A stretch of DNA of 64,000 nt, taken from NCBI GenBank assembly GCA_017302795.1, contig JAFLCB010000011.1, positions 62,001 through 126,000 of the forward strand, given 5' to 3'. Origin of the DNA: Deltaproteobacteria bacterium (GTDB lineage: Bacteria > Bdellovibrionota > Bdellovibrionia > Bdellovibrionales > JAMPXM01). The position numbers were made by a program, and so were the translations under genes. Under the pieces are notes generated by a model, which had not been told where the DNA came from, did no database searches, and saw only the letters and a list, made by a program, of their open reading frames with translations. Below, piece after piece: positions 26,456-33,655 of this stretch. Numbering within the stretch: position 1 is the stretch's first letter; the number at the start of each line of letters is the position of its first letter.

Positions 26456-27016
26456 ATGGGACAGTTTTTTGGATGGACGTTTGGTGTATTATTGATCGCG
26501 CTGGTACTGGCACCGTGGGCGATGATCGTTTTCTTCCCGGTTGTATTGGCTGTCGGGATTCCGATGCTGATGACTGTGGCATTAACAAGAGGCCTTCTTA
26601 AAGGTCAGGTTATTCCATACCGGCCGCGCGTCCTAGTCGTCGATGACGATGCAGTCTCAGTAGCCCCAGTTCTTTATTTACTCTCCAGCAGAAACGCCGA
26701 CGTCAAGTATGTCGCGAGCGGGAAAGAGGCACTCTTTCAGTTGAGCCAGACGAAATTTGATTTCCTGGTTTTAGATCTTTCATTGCCGGATGTGGATGGT
26801 GATCAAGTTATTGCCAATCACTTGGCGGCGGTTTCCGTTGATCAGCGAGTCGGCTCTTACACGTCTGTGTATTTTCACACAAGTAGCCCTGAAAAGGTCG
26901 GCACGTACACGTCCGATTCAATGGGGCCATTCGTTCTAAAAGAGGTGTTTGCGAAGGGAAGTTCGCTCGCAGATATGCGTCGATGCTTCGACAGTGAATT
27001 GGCATTTGTCGGTTAG
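26456..27016 (+). CDS. Membrane-tethered receiver-domain protein
   Basis: 186 residues from ATG 26456, chosen because TAGGGGGG precedes it. Two adjoining hydrophobic segments (about 8-20 and 22-44) form a membrane hairpin, then a receiver domain (about 57-180) with VVDDD and phospho-acceptor Asp107 in LVLDLSLP. No output domain follows, although the receiver has an insert of Ser/Thr/Val residues before its final helix. A receiver anchored in the membrane without effector is unusual; it could be a phosphate sink or a localised signalling platform. It sits between the regulator and the HPt gene. Confidence 0.85.
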   Translation: MGQFFGWTFGVLLIALVLAPWAMIVFFPVVLAVGIPMLMTVALTRGLLKGQVIPYRPRVLVVDDDAVSVAPVLYLLSSRNADVKYVASGKEALFQLSQTKFDFLVLDLSLPDVDGDQVIANHLAAVSVDQRVGSYTSVYFHTSSPEKVGTYTSDSMGPFVLKEVFAKGSSLADMRRCFDSELAFVG

Positions 27017-27048
27017 GATTCTAGGGGCGATTCGAAAAGGGGGGATTT

Positions 27049-27453
27049 ATGAAGCGACAAGAAGTTGCGAAACAGCAAGCGCTCATTTATAGGCCGGGGT
27101 TGGGACCCTTGGATGCAAAAGAGGATATCGAAATTTACGTGCGGTGCTTCGAACTGATTCTTGGAAGCCTGGATGATCGCTTGAGTAAACTGAACATTGC
27201 CTTAGCAAACTTGGATTTAACTGATGTCAGCTTCTCAGCTCACCAGCTTAAGGGAGGGTTCCTGCTCGCAGGAGCTCACAACCTTGCCGAAATCTGCGAA
27301 GACGTGATCAGCGCAGCTAATCGGCAGGAAGTTCAATTTGCAAACGTATTAGCGTCAAGACTCTTCGCTGCTCGCTCTGCCTTTGTTGCAGAGCTGTCGG
27401 CATTGATCCGTGAACTAAAAGAACTGATTGATGTTAGGAATGTTTCAAGCTGA
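27049..27453 (+). CDS. Histidine phosphotransfer (HPt) protein
   Basis: 134 residues, all helical. The sequence SAHQLKGGFLLAGAHNLAEI matches the HPt signature, with His65 as the phospho-acceptor and LKG and GA in the usual spacing. It would shuttle phosphate between the hybrid kinase receiver and the two downstream receivers encoded alongside. A TGAAGCG start region has a GGGGGGA ribosome site. It lies 32 bp after the tethered receiver gene, completing a four-gene relay. Confidence 0.88.
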   Translation: MKRQEVAKQQALIYRPGLGPLDAKEDIEIYVRCFELILGSLDDRLSKLNIALANLDLTDVSFSAHQLKGGFLLAGAHNLAEICEDVISAANRQEVQFANVLASRLFAARSAFVAELSALIRELKELIDVRNVSS

Positions 27454-27485
27454 AGCCCAGTCTTTCGATAAAAGCCTAAGTCTGT

Positions 27486-27507
27486 GTTCCACGATCGGAA
27501 CATCGTG
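27486..27507 (+). other. Hairpins after the phosphorelay operon
   Basis: Two mutually exclusive inverted repeats overlap here: GTTCC...GGAAC and CACGAT...ATCGTG, followed within ten bases by ATTTTT. They may end transcription of the phosphorelay operon; the T-run is short, so this is uncertain. Confidence 0.35.
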
Positions 27508-27612
27508 AAATCATTTTTGTCATATTTGGCCTTCAACCGACAACGGTTTGACCTTTTCTCGGGATTCAATAGTCTAGAGCAAACTCTGTATTGAACATAC
27601 TGGAAGGAACAT

Positions 27613-28029
27613 ATGTCGAAAGTAACTTCGAAATTTTTATCGGTAAACGTGGTCTTGGCGATTTTGTTTATGGCAGTGATGACACTTGCGCCAAGCGCGC
27701 AAGTTGCTGCGGAAGAGGTTTTTCGTATCGAAGTCGGCCGGGATTATAACAGCTATTCTCAGCGCGATCTTCAGCGCCGAGTTTGGGAACTTGAGCGCGC
27801 CGTGGCGCAGTTGCAATCTCGAGTTTTTGAGCTCGAGCTATCGCGCGCGGCAAGGCCTTTACCGACCGCAACTCCCGCAGTTGACACTTGGATTTGCAAA
27901 GTGACAGCGATGGGGGTTACTTATACTGGAACTGGCGGATCGAAGGCTGTCGCAGAGCACAAGGCCATCGAGACTTGCAAAGAAAAGGCAGACGACTTTT
28001 TCTGTAAAGAAGCGAAGTGCTCGCAGTAG
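27613..28029 (+). CDS. Small secreted protein with coiled coil
   Basis: 138 residues with a Sec leader (AILFMAVMTLAPSAQVAA, cleavage near VAAEE). A heptad-like helix (RDLQRRVWELERAVAQLQSR) follows, then a Pro/Thr linker and a compact C-terminal domain with four cysteines (WICKVTAMGVTYTGTGGSK onward, ending CKEAKC). The latter resembles small cysteine-stabilised domains in other secreted proteins of this lineage. Function unknown. AAGGAACAT precedes the start. Confidence 0.65.
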   Translation: MSKVTSKFLSVNVVLAILFMAVMTLAPSAQVAAEEVFRIEVGRDYNSYSQRDLQRRVWELERAVAQLQSRVFELELSRAARPLPTATPAVDTWICKVTAMGVTYTGTGGSKAVAEHKAIETCKEKADDFFCKEAKCSQ

Positions 28030-28044
28030 GAATAAATGTCCTGC

Positions 28045-28065
28045 AATGGGGTAGGTGACCCCATT
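28045..28065 (+). terminator. Terminator-like hairpin
   Basis: AATGGGGT and ACCCCATT form a perfect 8-bp, GC-rich stem with a five-base loop, 15 bp after the stop of the secreted protein gene. Only three T residues follow, so intrinsic termination would be imperfect; it may instead protect the message end. Confidence 0.45.
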
Positions 28066-28131
28066 TCGCCCCATGGAAAACGGCACTGAAACAGAACAGT
28101 TTTCAAGGTCGAAACGTCATATGGCCGGCGA

Positions 28132-28164
28132 GTTGAATTTCCGCTAAGGCTCGTGGAAATCAAC
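28132..28164 (+). promoter_or_regulatory. 5'-UTR stem-loop
   Basis: GTTGAATTTCC pairs with GGAAATCAAC through ten base pairs with one bulged base, around a 12-base loop. It ends 17 bp before the ATG at 28182 and leaves the GAGGT ribosome site free, so it may stabilise the mRNA or be a protein-binding leader. Confidence 0.4.
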
Positions 28165-28181
28165 TTATAAAAGAGGTTAAT

Positions 28182-28571
28182 ATGTCGTTGTTCCTTAAAT
28201 CTTTCGTTCTCGGCGCGGTACTTTTGAGTGTTAATTCAGCTTCAGCTTCGTTCATGGAATCATGTGATTTCGAGGCGAACGTGGTATCGGTTTCAAGAAT
28301 CGGTGTACTTGGCGAACAGGTATCGTCAATCAGTTCGGCATCTGGTGGCGAGGATACTTATACGCACATCATGAATGTTCAGGTTACGAAGGTAACGAAG
28401 GACTTGGGTCAGTCCAGCTGTGATCGGCACTTGGATCAACCATTTCAAATCGTTATTAAGGCAGCCGACGCTTTCAAAGCTGGCGATGTTCTGAAATTGA
28501 ACTACACCTACGCAAACTCGCTGACACCACAAGGTGTTGCGTCGATGATTCGCTGGGAATTGCTTCCGTAG
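28182..28571 (+). CDS. Small secreted protein of unknown function
   Basis: 129 residues, Sec leader (FVLGAVLLSVNSASASF). The mature domain is beta-rich with two cysteines (ESCDFEAN and QSSCDRHL) likely to pair. Serine-rich loop in the middle. No family recognised. Its ribosome site AGAGGTTAAT lies directly after a stem-loop in the leader. Convergent with the AraC regulator gene, 8 bp apart. Confidence 0.65.
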   Translation: MSLFLKSFVLGAVLLSVNSASASFMESCDFEANVVSVSRIGVLGEQVSSISSASGGEDTYTHIMNVQVTKVTKDLGQSSCDRHLDQPFQIVIKAADAFKAGDVLKLNYTYANSLTPQGVASMIRWELLP

Positions 28572-28579
28572 TTTAGAGC

Positions 28580-29512
28580 CTAGACGAAGCGATACTTTGC
28601 ATCGCTCTCTGTTCGATCGCGATTTCGAAATTCTTTGGGTGGCACTCCTGCCACCTTTTTAAAAACTTTCGAAAAACCAAATGCGTCCTGATAGCCGACG
28701 GCTTCGGCTATCGTCTCGATTTTTTCGTTTGTGCTACTTAAGAGCTCCATTGCTTTTTGAATTCGAACCGCTGTCAGGTATTTGTGGGGTGTCTCGCCTA
28801 GGACATCCTTAAAGCGCTGGGCGAAAGCAGATCGGGACAGACCGGCCGCAGTGGCGAAGTCATCAATCGACCAATCGTGGGCAACGTCTGAATGCATCTT
28901 TTCTATCACCACTCGAATCTGAGGATCGCGCAGTGCATGTCCCCAAGTTTTTGGTTTGGACATCTTCGTTTCTAAAATGCGACGTACAATCAGCGAGAAA
29001 ATCATGTCGAGAAGCGATTCCGTGATTGTTTGAGAACCTACGTCAGGTTTTTCAATCTCCTCCGCCAACAGAGAAGTTAAAATCGACAATCGATCGAATC
29101 TACCGAGCTCACTTGCGCGCATGACATACCAAGTGGGCAGTTCAGAAAAAAACGGATGCACGGGCGTATTCCAAAACTGATAGGCGCCGCTCACCAAGGT
29201 CAAAAGCGGAGGAGTTGCGGAGGTGCTGCGCTGCGGGCTCTTCGCTCTGCCCTTTAAGGACGGCTCCGTGCTGACGACATGATCACTTCCTCGCGGCATA
29301 AGGGCAATGTCACCGGCTGAAAGTTCAATCACTTCCTTTTTGTCGACAGCATGCAAATAGGCTTTACCCTGGACGACAATGTGAAAGCCAAGGCTCTTTT
29401 CGCATGGAAACGGTAAGTGAGTTTCAGACCGAAAGGAGCGCTGGCTTAGAACCCGACGCTTCATCCCGCTATTTTTAAGAATGTCAGAAAGGAGATCAAT
29501 TCCTTGATTCAT
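28580..29512 (-). CDS. AraC family regulator with cupin ligand domain
   Basis: 310 residues from ATG 29512; an upstream in-frame start at 29590 lacks a ribosome site and adds an unrelated leader. N-terminal cupin domain with a beta-barrel pattern (FHIVVQGKAYLHAVDKKEV...GDIALMPRGSDHVV), and a C-terminal double helix-turn-helix (WSIDDFATAAGLSRSAFAQRF and IETIAEAVGYQDAFGFSKVF). Such regulators sense small hydrophobic or phenolic ligands. It is divergent from an NmrA-like oxidoreductase gene, its likely target. Confidence 0.92.
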   Translation of the reverse strand: MNQGIDLLSDILKNSGMKRRVLSQRSFRSETHLPFPCEKSLGFHIVVQGKAYLHAVDKKEVIELSAGDIALMPRGSDHVVSTEPSLKGRAKSPQRSTSATPPLLTLVSGAYQFWNTPVHPFFSELPTWYVMRASELGRFDRLSILTSLLAEEIEKPDVGSQTITESLLDMIFSLIVRRILETKMSKPKTWGHALRDPQIRVVIEKMHSDVAHDWSIDDFATAAGLSRSAFAQRFKDVLGETPHKYLTAVRIQKAMELLSSTNEKIETIAEAVGYQDAFGFSKVFKKVAGVPPKEFRNRDRTESDAKYRFV

Positions 29513-29598
29513 AATTATGAGAATGCCTGACGACGAGGCAAAAGTCCATGAAAATGGACTTTTAGACATGAAATAGCGGTTAAATGGCATTAAAAATA

Positions 29599-29610
29599 CA
29601 TGTAAACATG
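29599..29610. promoter_or_regulatory. Short palindrome in the AraC/oxidoreductase divergent region
   Basis: CATGTAAACATG (5-bp arms, 2-bp spacer) precedes TATATT at 29613-29618, a good -10 for the oxidoreductase. It is a candidate binding site but short; chance occurrence cannot be excluded. Confidence 0.3.
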
Positions 29611-29668
29611 GTTATATTGGTTTTATTGAAGAGCTACGAAAAACGATTCAATTTTAAGGAGTTTCAGA

Positions 29669-30514
29669 ATGAGCCAAGGTCAGGGAAAAGTTCTCATAGT
29701 CGGGGCGAGCGGAACGGTCGGTACAGAGCTGGTCAAAATTTTAAAGCAGAAGGGTGTTCCTTTGGCGAGAGCGACGAGCAAGACTTCCTTGGAGTCAGAT
29801 CAAGTGCATGTCGACTTGTTAAAGAGGTCCGACCTCGGACCAGCCTTCAAAAACGTCGACCGAGTTTTTCTTTTGGCGCCTCCTGGGCACACCAATCAAG
29901 ATGAGATTTTGAGTCCGGTCATCGAAGCGGCAATGAAGAGCGGGATTAAGAAAATCGTTATGATGTCGGCTATGGGAGCCAATGCCGATGACAGTGCCCC
30001 GATGCGAAAGGCCGAGATCTTGGTCGAAAAGTCGGGACTACCTTACAACATCATTCGGCCAAATTGGTTTATGCAAAACTTCAACACGTTTTGGCTGCAG
30101 GGAATTCTTCAGCAAGGAAAGGTCTTGTTGCCGGTCGGGAGCGCGAAGGCGAGTTTTATAGATGCGCGTGACATTGCAGCAGTCGCAGCAGAGCTATTAA
30201 CTGGCGATAAGCATGCGAATCAAGCGTTTGATCTGACGGGGGTCGAGGCGATCGATCACAGTCAGGCGGCGAAGGCTTTGAGTGAAGTCACAGGAAAAGA
30301 CATTCGCTTCCAAGATATAACTTCGGACGAAATGCGAGGGGGACTTTTGGGGGCAGGGTTGCCGGCTGACTACACGGAATTTCTTTTGGTCATTCTCAAC
30401 TATTTGAAACTTGGCTACGCCGAGCGCGTGACGGATTCGGTGGAGAAGATCACTGGACGTGCGCCGATTCGGTTTCAGGATTACGCCAATGATTATAAAA
30501 AGTCTTGGCTATAA
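29669..30514 (+). CDS. NmrA-like NAD(P)-binding oxidoreductase
   Basis: 281 residues of the atypical short-chain dehydrogenase type. The Rossmann loop is VLIVGASGTVGTELVKIL, and DRVFLLAPPG plus IIRPNWFMQNF are typical of NmrA/QOR2-like proteins, which bind NAD(P) as redox sensors or reduce quinones. The Tyr-xxx-Lys pair of classical dehydrogenases is not evident. AAGGAGTTTCAG precedes the start. Divergent from the AraC gene, which may induce it. Confidence 0.88.
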   Translation: MSQGQGKVLIVGASGTVGTELVKILKQKGVPLARATSKTSLESDQVHVDLLKRSDLGPAFKNVDRVFLLAPPGHTNQDEILSPVIEAAMKSGIKKIVMMSAMGANADDSAPMRKAEILVEKSGLPYNIIRPNWFMQNFNTFWLQGILQQGKVLLPVGSAKASFIDARDIAAVAAELLTGDKHANQAFDLTGVEAIDHSQAAKALSEVTGKDIRFQDITSDEMRGGLLGAGLPADYTEFLLVILNYLKLGYAERVTDSVEKITGRAPIRFQDYANDYKKSWL

Positions 30515-30659
30515 ACTTTGAAGGTTCGAATTATAGATTCTTGTTTGCCGGGCCCAATTGTCTTTATGCATCATGGGCTCGGCAACCGTTTTTCAAGTCG
30601 TTGCAATGCAAAGTTGTTCATCTAATAATTTCCGAATCTCAAACGCTTTAGGGGGCTTT

Positions 30660-31601
30660 GTGGTTCAAATGCGGTCGTTCAGCGGCCTGTTTCTTCTTGT
30701 ATTTTTGGTGTGCGAATTAGGCGTTGCCAATACTGACACAGCGAATGAAACCCCGAAACGCCAATCTGGCAAAGCGCTTTGCCAAGGGAAAACACCGGCA
30801 AAAATTACGCTCACAAGTCCTGGAGGCGGTTGGACAGTCTCTCGAATGCTCGAAGTTTCGGGCTCGGTTTCCGACCTTACCTGTGACCCGATCACAGTGA
30901 ACATCAATGGCGATCGATATTTACTAAGAACAATTGGCGGAAAATTTAAGCGGAAGTTTCCTATTGCGGCAGGAAAAAACTCGGTCATTGTTTCTGCAAC
31001 AGGCCCAGCAGGTAGCGCTTCTGAAAGTCGCACCGTTTACGGAAAAGTTCCGCCAGTTGCGATGACCGCGATTCTGACAAGCGACACCGACGGTGTTTAC
31101 ACGGATCTTCATGTTTACGAACCCGATCCATCCTTGACCAACGAAAAGGCCTCGGTCACTGCTCCCAGCACCCACGTTTTCTGGGCTAATACCAATTCGC
31201 CATCTGGTGGTCAGTTTTATTTAAATGAACAGGGCGGAGAATTCGATCAGCCGGGCTACGGTCCGTACCTCTACACTCACACTTCGCCGCCGATTGGAAT
31301 CTATCGCATCGATGCGAACTATTGGCCGAGCGGAGACAAGGCGCATACGCTTGGTACTTTGAATTTGGTTTTATTTGGCGGCACCGCAAGTGAAATGCGA
31401 AAGATGATCAAGCAGCCACTTGTGGCGCCAGGTGAAACGGCAACGCTTGCTTGGATCAAAGTTGGTAAAAATCAAACGGCCTCTGTTTACATTCCGGGGT
31501 CGGATCCAAAACCTAAGAACACAAACATCTGGCCGCAATTTGTGATCGATGCTCCGGATCGCGTGAAGTCCGAAAGCGGCGGCGGCGATGGCGGTTACTA
31601 G
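30660..31601 (+). CDS. yfaP: YfaP-like DUF2135 secreted protein
   Basis: 313 residues from GTG 30660, chosen over longer readings because AGGGGG lies five bases upstream and a Sec leader (SGLFLLVFLVCELGVA) follows at once. The mature protein has an Ig-like beta domain (TLTSPGGGWTVSRMLEVSGS) and a C-terminal domain with SDTDGVYTDLHVYEP, the DxDLH-like signature of DUF2135 (E. coli YfaP). It opens a five-gene operon matching E. coli yfaPTASQ by content but in another order. It overlaps the next gene by 14 bp. Function of the family is unknown; the locus is linked to periplasmic alpha-2-macroglobulin. Confidence 0.85.
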   Translation: MVQMRSFSGLFLLVFLVCELGVANTDTANETPKRQSGKALCQGKTPAKITLTSPGGGWTVSRMLEVSGSVSDLTCDPITVNINGDRYLLRTIGGKFKRKFPIAAGKNSVIVSATGPAGSASESRTVYGKVPPVAMTAILTSDTDGVYTDLHVYEPDPSLTNEKASVTAPSTHVFWANTNSPSGGQFYLNEQGGEFDQPGYGPYLYTHTSPPIGIYRIDANYWPSGDKAHTLGTLNLVLFGGTASEMRKMIKQPLVAPGETATLAWIKVGKNQTASVYIPGSDPKPKNTNIWPQFVIDAPDRVKSESGGGDGGY

Positions 31602-32205
31602 ATTTTTCTCGGTTCGATTTTTGTTGGCGATTTGTTTTTCACTTGGGATGGGCTTTGGCTCTCCCATAGAAGCAAATGCCAGCACCCGCGAAGATCGGGT
31701 CGAGTTCGCCAGGCATCGCCTTTTAGAAACCGCTCTTCAGCAGGCAAATGAAATTTCAGGATACTGGGATCCTGGCCAGCGAGATTGCGCAGGTCTTGTC
31801 CGCTTTGTTTATCGGCAAGCGGTTGCGGGTCCTGCAGAATTGTGGCGAGACCGTAGTCAACAGCTAAAAGCCTTCGTGGCCGCCTCGGAACTTGTCGCCT
31901 ACAACTTTACGAAAATCGGCGACGTTGTTGATAGGCAGAGAATGGAAACTGGCGATCTACTGGTTTACTTTAGGCCGAATCGAAAGCCAGTGGACACTTG
32001 GCATGTCATGGTTTTGTTAAAACCGCCGACGGGTGTGCGACAAGAATGGCTTGCCATTTATCACAACGGCGTGGCGGGGCCAGGCGGACAAGTACGCCTA
32101 GTTACCTTAAAAGATCTTTCTTCGACTGTGCATTCAGAGTGGCGACCGACCGGTGAAAACGTGTCGTTCAAAGGAGTTTACCGATGGAACCAGTGGGTCA
32201 AGTAA
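31588..32205 (+). CDS. yfaT: DUF1175 protein (YfaT/MagC type, NlpC/P60-like)
   Basis: 205 residues with a Sec leader (LLAICFSLGMGFG). The mature domain has Cys67 in QRDCAGLVRFVYRQA and His139 in DTWHVMVLLKP, the Cys-His arrangement of NlpC/P60 endopeptidases; the P. aeruginosa homologue MagC was described as NlpC/P60-like. It may cleave or bind peptidoglycan peptides, or serve as a scaffold in the Mag complex. Overlaps yfaP by 14 bp and ends at the next start (TAATG). Confidence 0.85.
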   Translation: MAVTRFFSVRFLLAICFSLGMGFGSPIEANASTREDRVEFARHRLLETALQQANEISGYWDPGQRDCAGLVRFVYRQAVAGPAELWRDRSQQLKAFVAASELVAYNFTKIGDVVDRQRMETGDLLVYFRPNRKPVDTWHVMVLLKPPTGVRQEWLAIYHNGVAGPGGQVRLVTLKDLSSTVHSEWRPTGENVSFKGVYRWNQWVK

Positions 32206-33653
32206 TGAAAATCAAAACTGCAATTTTCTGTTTACTAGCGGGATCAGTTTTCATCGGTGCGGCCAGTGTCGCTAGGGCGCAAGACGAGAACGCACCCACC
32301 GATCCTGCAGCCTACGTCCCGCAGTTCTCGCTGCGAGTAAAAGATGGTAAATATCTTTCTACGGTCACCGAGAAAAACGATTGGTTTCGGGATTTTCGCC
32401 AAACTCCTTTTTATCAAGGGCTAGTAGGACGCATTGCTCCAGTCATTTTCGCTCCGGCGGATGATCACGGGACGGCGAAAGCCGCATGGCAAGGTCGACT
32501 GATAGAATACCTTTATTCAAAGCTCATGCAAAACCGTCCAGTGTCGTTACATGTCTATCGCATGAGAAACCTTTCCAGTCCCTTTGTGCTCTCGGTTCAC
32601 GACCTCTCGGCGTCAGAACTGAAAATCGCGACGAATTTAATTTCCGTCTTATCGTCTGGAAAAACAGAAGATTATAAATTTCGCGATGCCGGCGCGGTGA
32701 AAGTCACAGCACTTTTAGTGAAACAGCAAAAATTTGCAGTGGTCATTCGCGATAAATGTATTTCAATTGGTCGCGATCCAGAAGCAGTTGCCTCGTCCTC
32801 TTACACTTGCGCGAAGTCGGCTAGCATGAGTTCGGACGCAGAGGTTGATTTCAGTATCAGTGAATCCTTTCCGGCGCTTCGTGGACTCAGTGAAAAGTTT
32901 TTCGGAATTTTGCCGCGAGCGAAAATGCAAATGAAATGGGACTCATCGAAATCCCGCTTTGCCGTTCAGTCTGCGAAAGTGGACCTCGCCGATCACCTCT
33001 TAGGAATGGGAAAAGTGTCGCCCGAGTTGCTAGCGGCCATTCCATCTGATTCCCTGTTTTTTGCCTTGGGTGCGATCCCAAGTCCTAAGGATGGATTTGC
33101 GCCTGACGGTTTAGCAAAATACTTCAAACTTCCTAAACCTGACCTTCGAAAAAGTCCGAAGCTGCCAGTGGCGTTGGTCTATGTGCCGGTTTTTGGCGAA
33201 AATATTACGACGCACTCGACCGCTTTGGTGATGCAAGTGCCTAAAGGCAAAACAACGGAGACCGTTAATCAATTGGTCTCAAGCTTCACGACGCAGAAGC
33301 CGGAAACATTTGTCCGCGTTGTTTGTTCGGATCTTGTCGCCTTATCGACGGACGCAAAAGTTTTCGACACGCTCGATTCTGTTTGTAAGAAGCAAAGGCC
33401 AGCAGTGGCGCAGATGCCGAAGAAGTGGATTGAAACTACCCAAAGTCCAACGGTGTCGGGTGTCGCTTACCTGAATCCTGGCAAACTTTTTTCTATGCAA
33501 ATTGAACGCGGTTGGAAAAAGTCCAACACGAAAGCGTCGCCCCCGTATGCGGCAGAGATCAAGCAAGCGCGGGCGATGGCAGAAATGCTTCCGGCTTATT
33601 TCTTTGTCGGAGCTGCAGATGAAAAGACCATGACGATGAAGGCGATGGAGTAA
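32184..33653 (+). CDS. yfaA: DUF2138 secreted protein (YfaA-like)
   Basis: 489 residues. Two starts compete: ATG 32184, with a good AAGGAG seven bases upstream, and ATG 32205, which overlaps the yfaT stop (TAATG) and opens the Sec leader MKIKTAIFCLLAGSVF directly. The body is mixed alpha/beta and ends with a short acidic tail. I assign YfaA mostly by length and by place between the DUF1175 and macroglobulin genes, with similar order in other Gram-negatives. Probably a periplasmic partner in the A2M complex. The next gene starts two bases after its stop. Confidence 0.7.
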   Translation: MEPVGQVMKIKTAIFCLLAGSVFIGAASVARAQDENAPTDPAAYVPQFSLRVKDGKYLSTVTEKNDWFRDFRQTPFYQGLVGRIAPVIFAPADDHGTAKAAWQGRLIEYLYSKLMQNRPVSLHVYRMRNLSSPFVLSVHDLSASELKIATNLISVLSSGKTEDYKFRDAGAVKVTALLVKQQKFAVVIRDKCISIGRDPEAVASSSYTCAKSASMSSDAEVDFSISESFPALRGLSEKFFGILPRAKMQMKWDSSKSRFAVQSAKVDLADHLLGMGKVSPELLAAIPSDSLFFALGAIPSPKDGFAPDGLAKYFKLPKPDLRKSPKLPVALVYVPVFGENITTHSTALVMQVPKGKTTETVNQLVSSFTTQKPETFVRVVCSDLVALSTDAKVFDTLDSVCKKQRPAVAQMPKKWIETTQSPTVSGVAYLNPGKLFSMQIERGWKKSNTKASPPYAAEIKQARAMAEMLPAYFFVGAADEKTMTMKAME

Positions 33654-33655
33654 AC

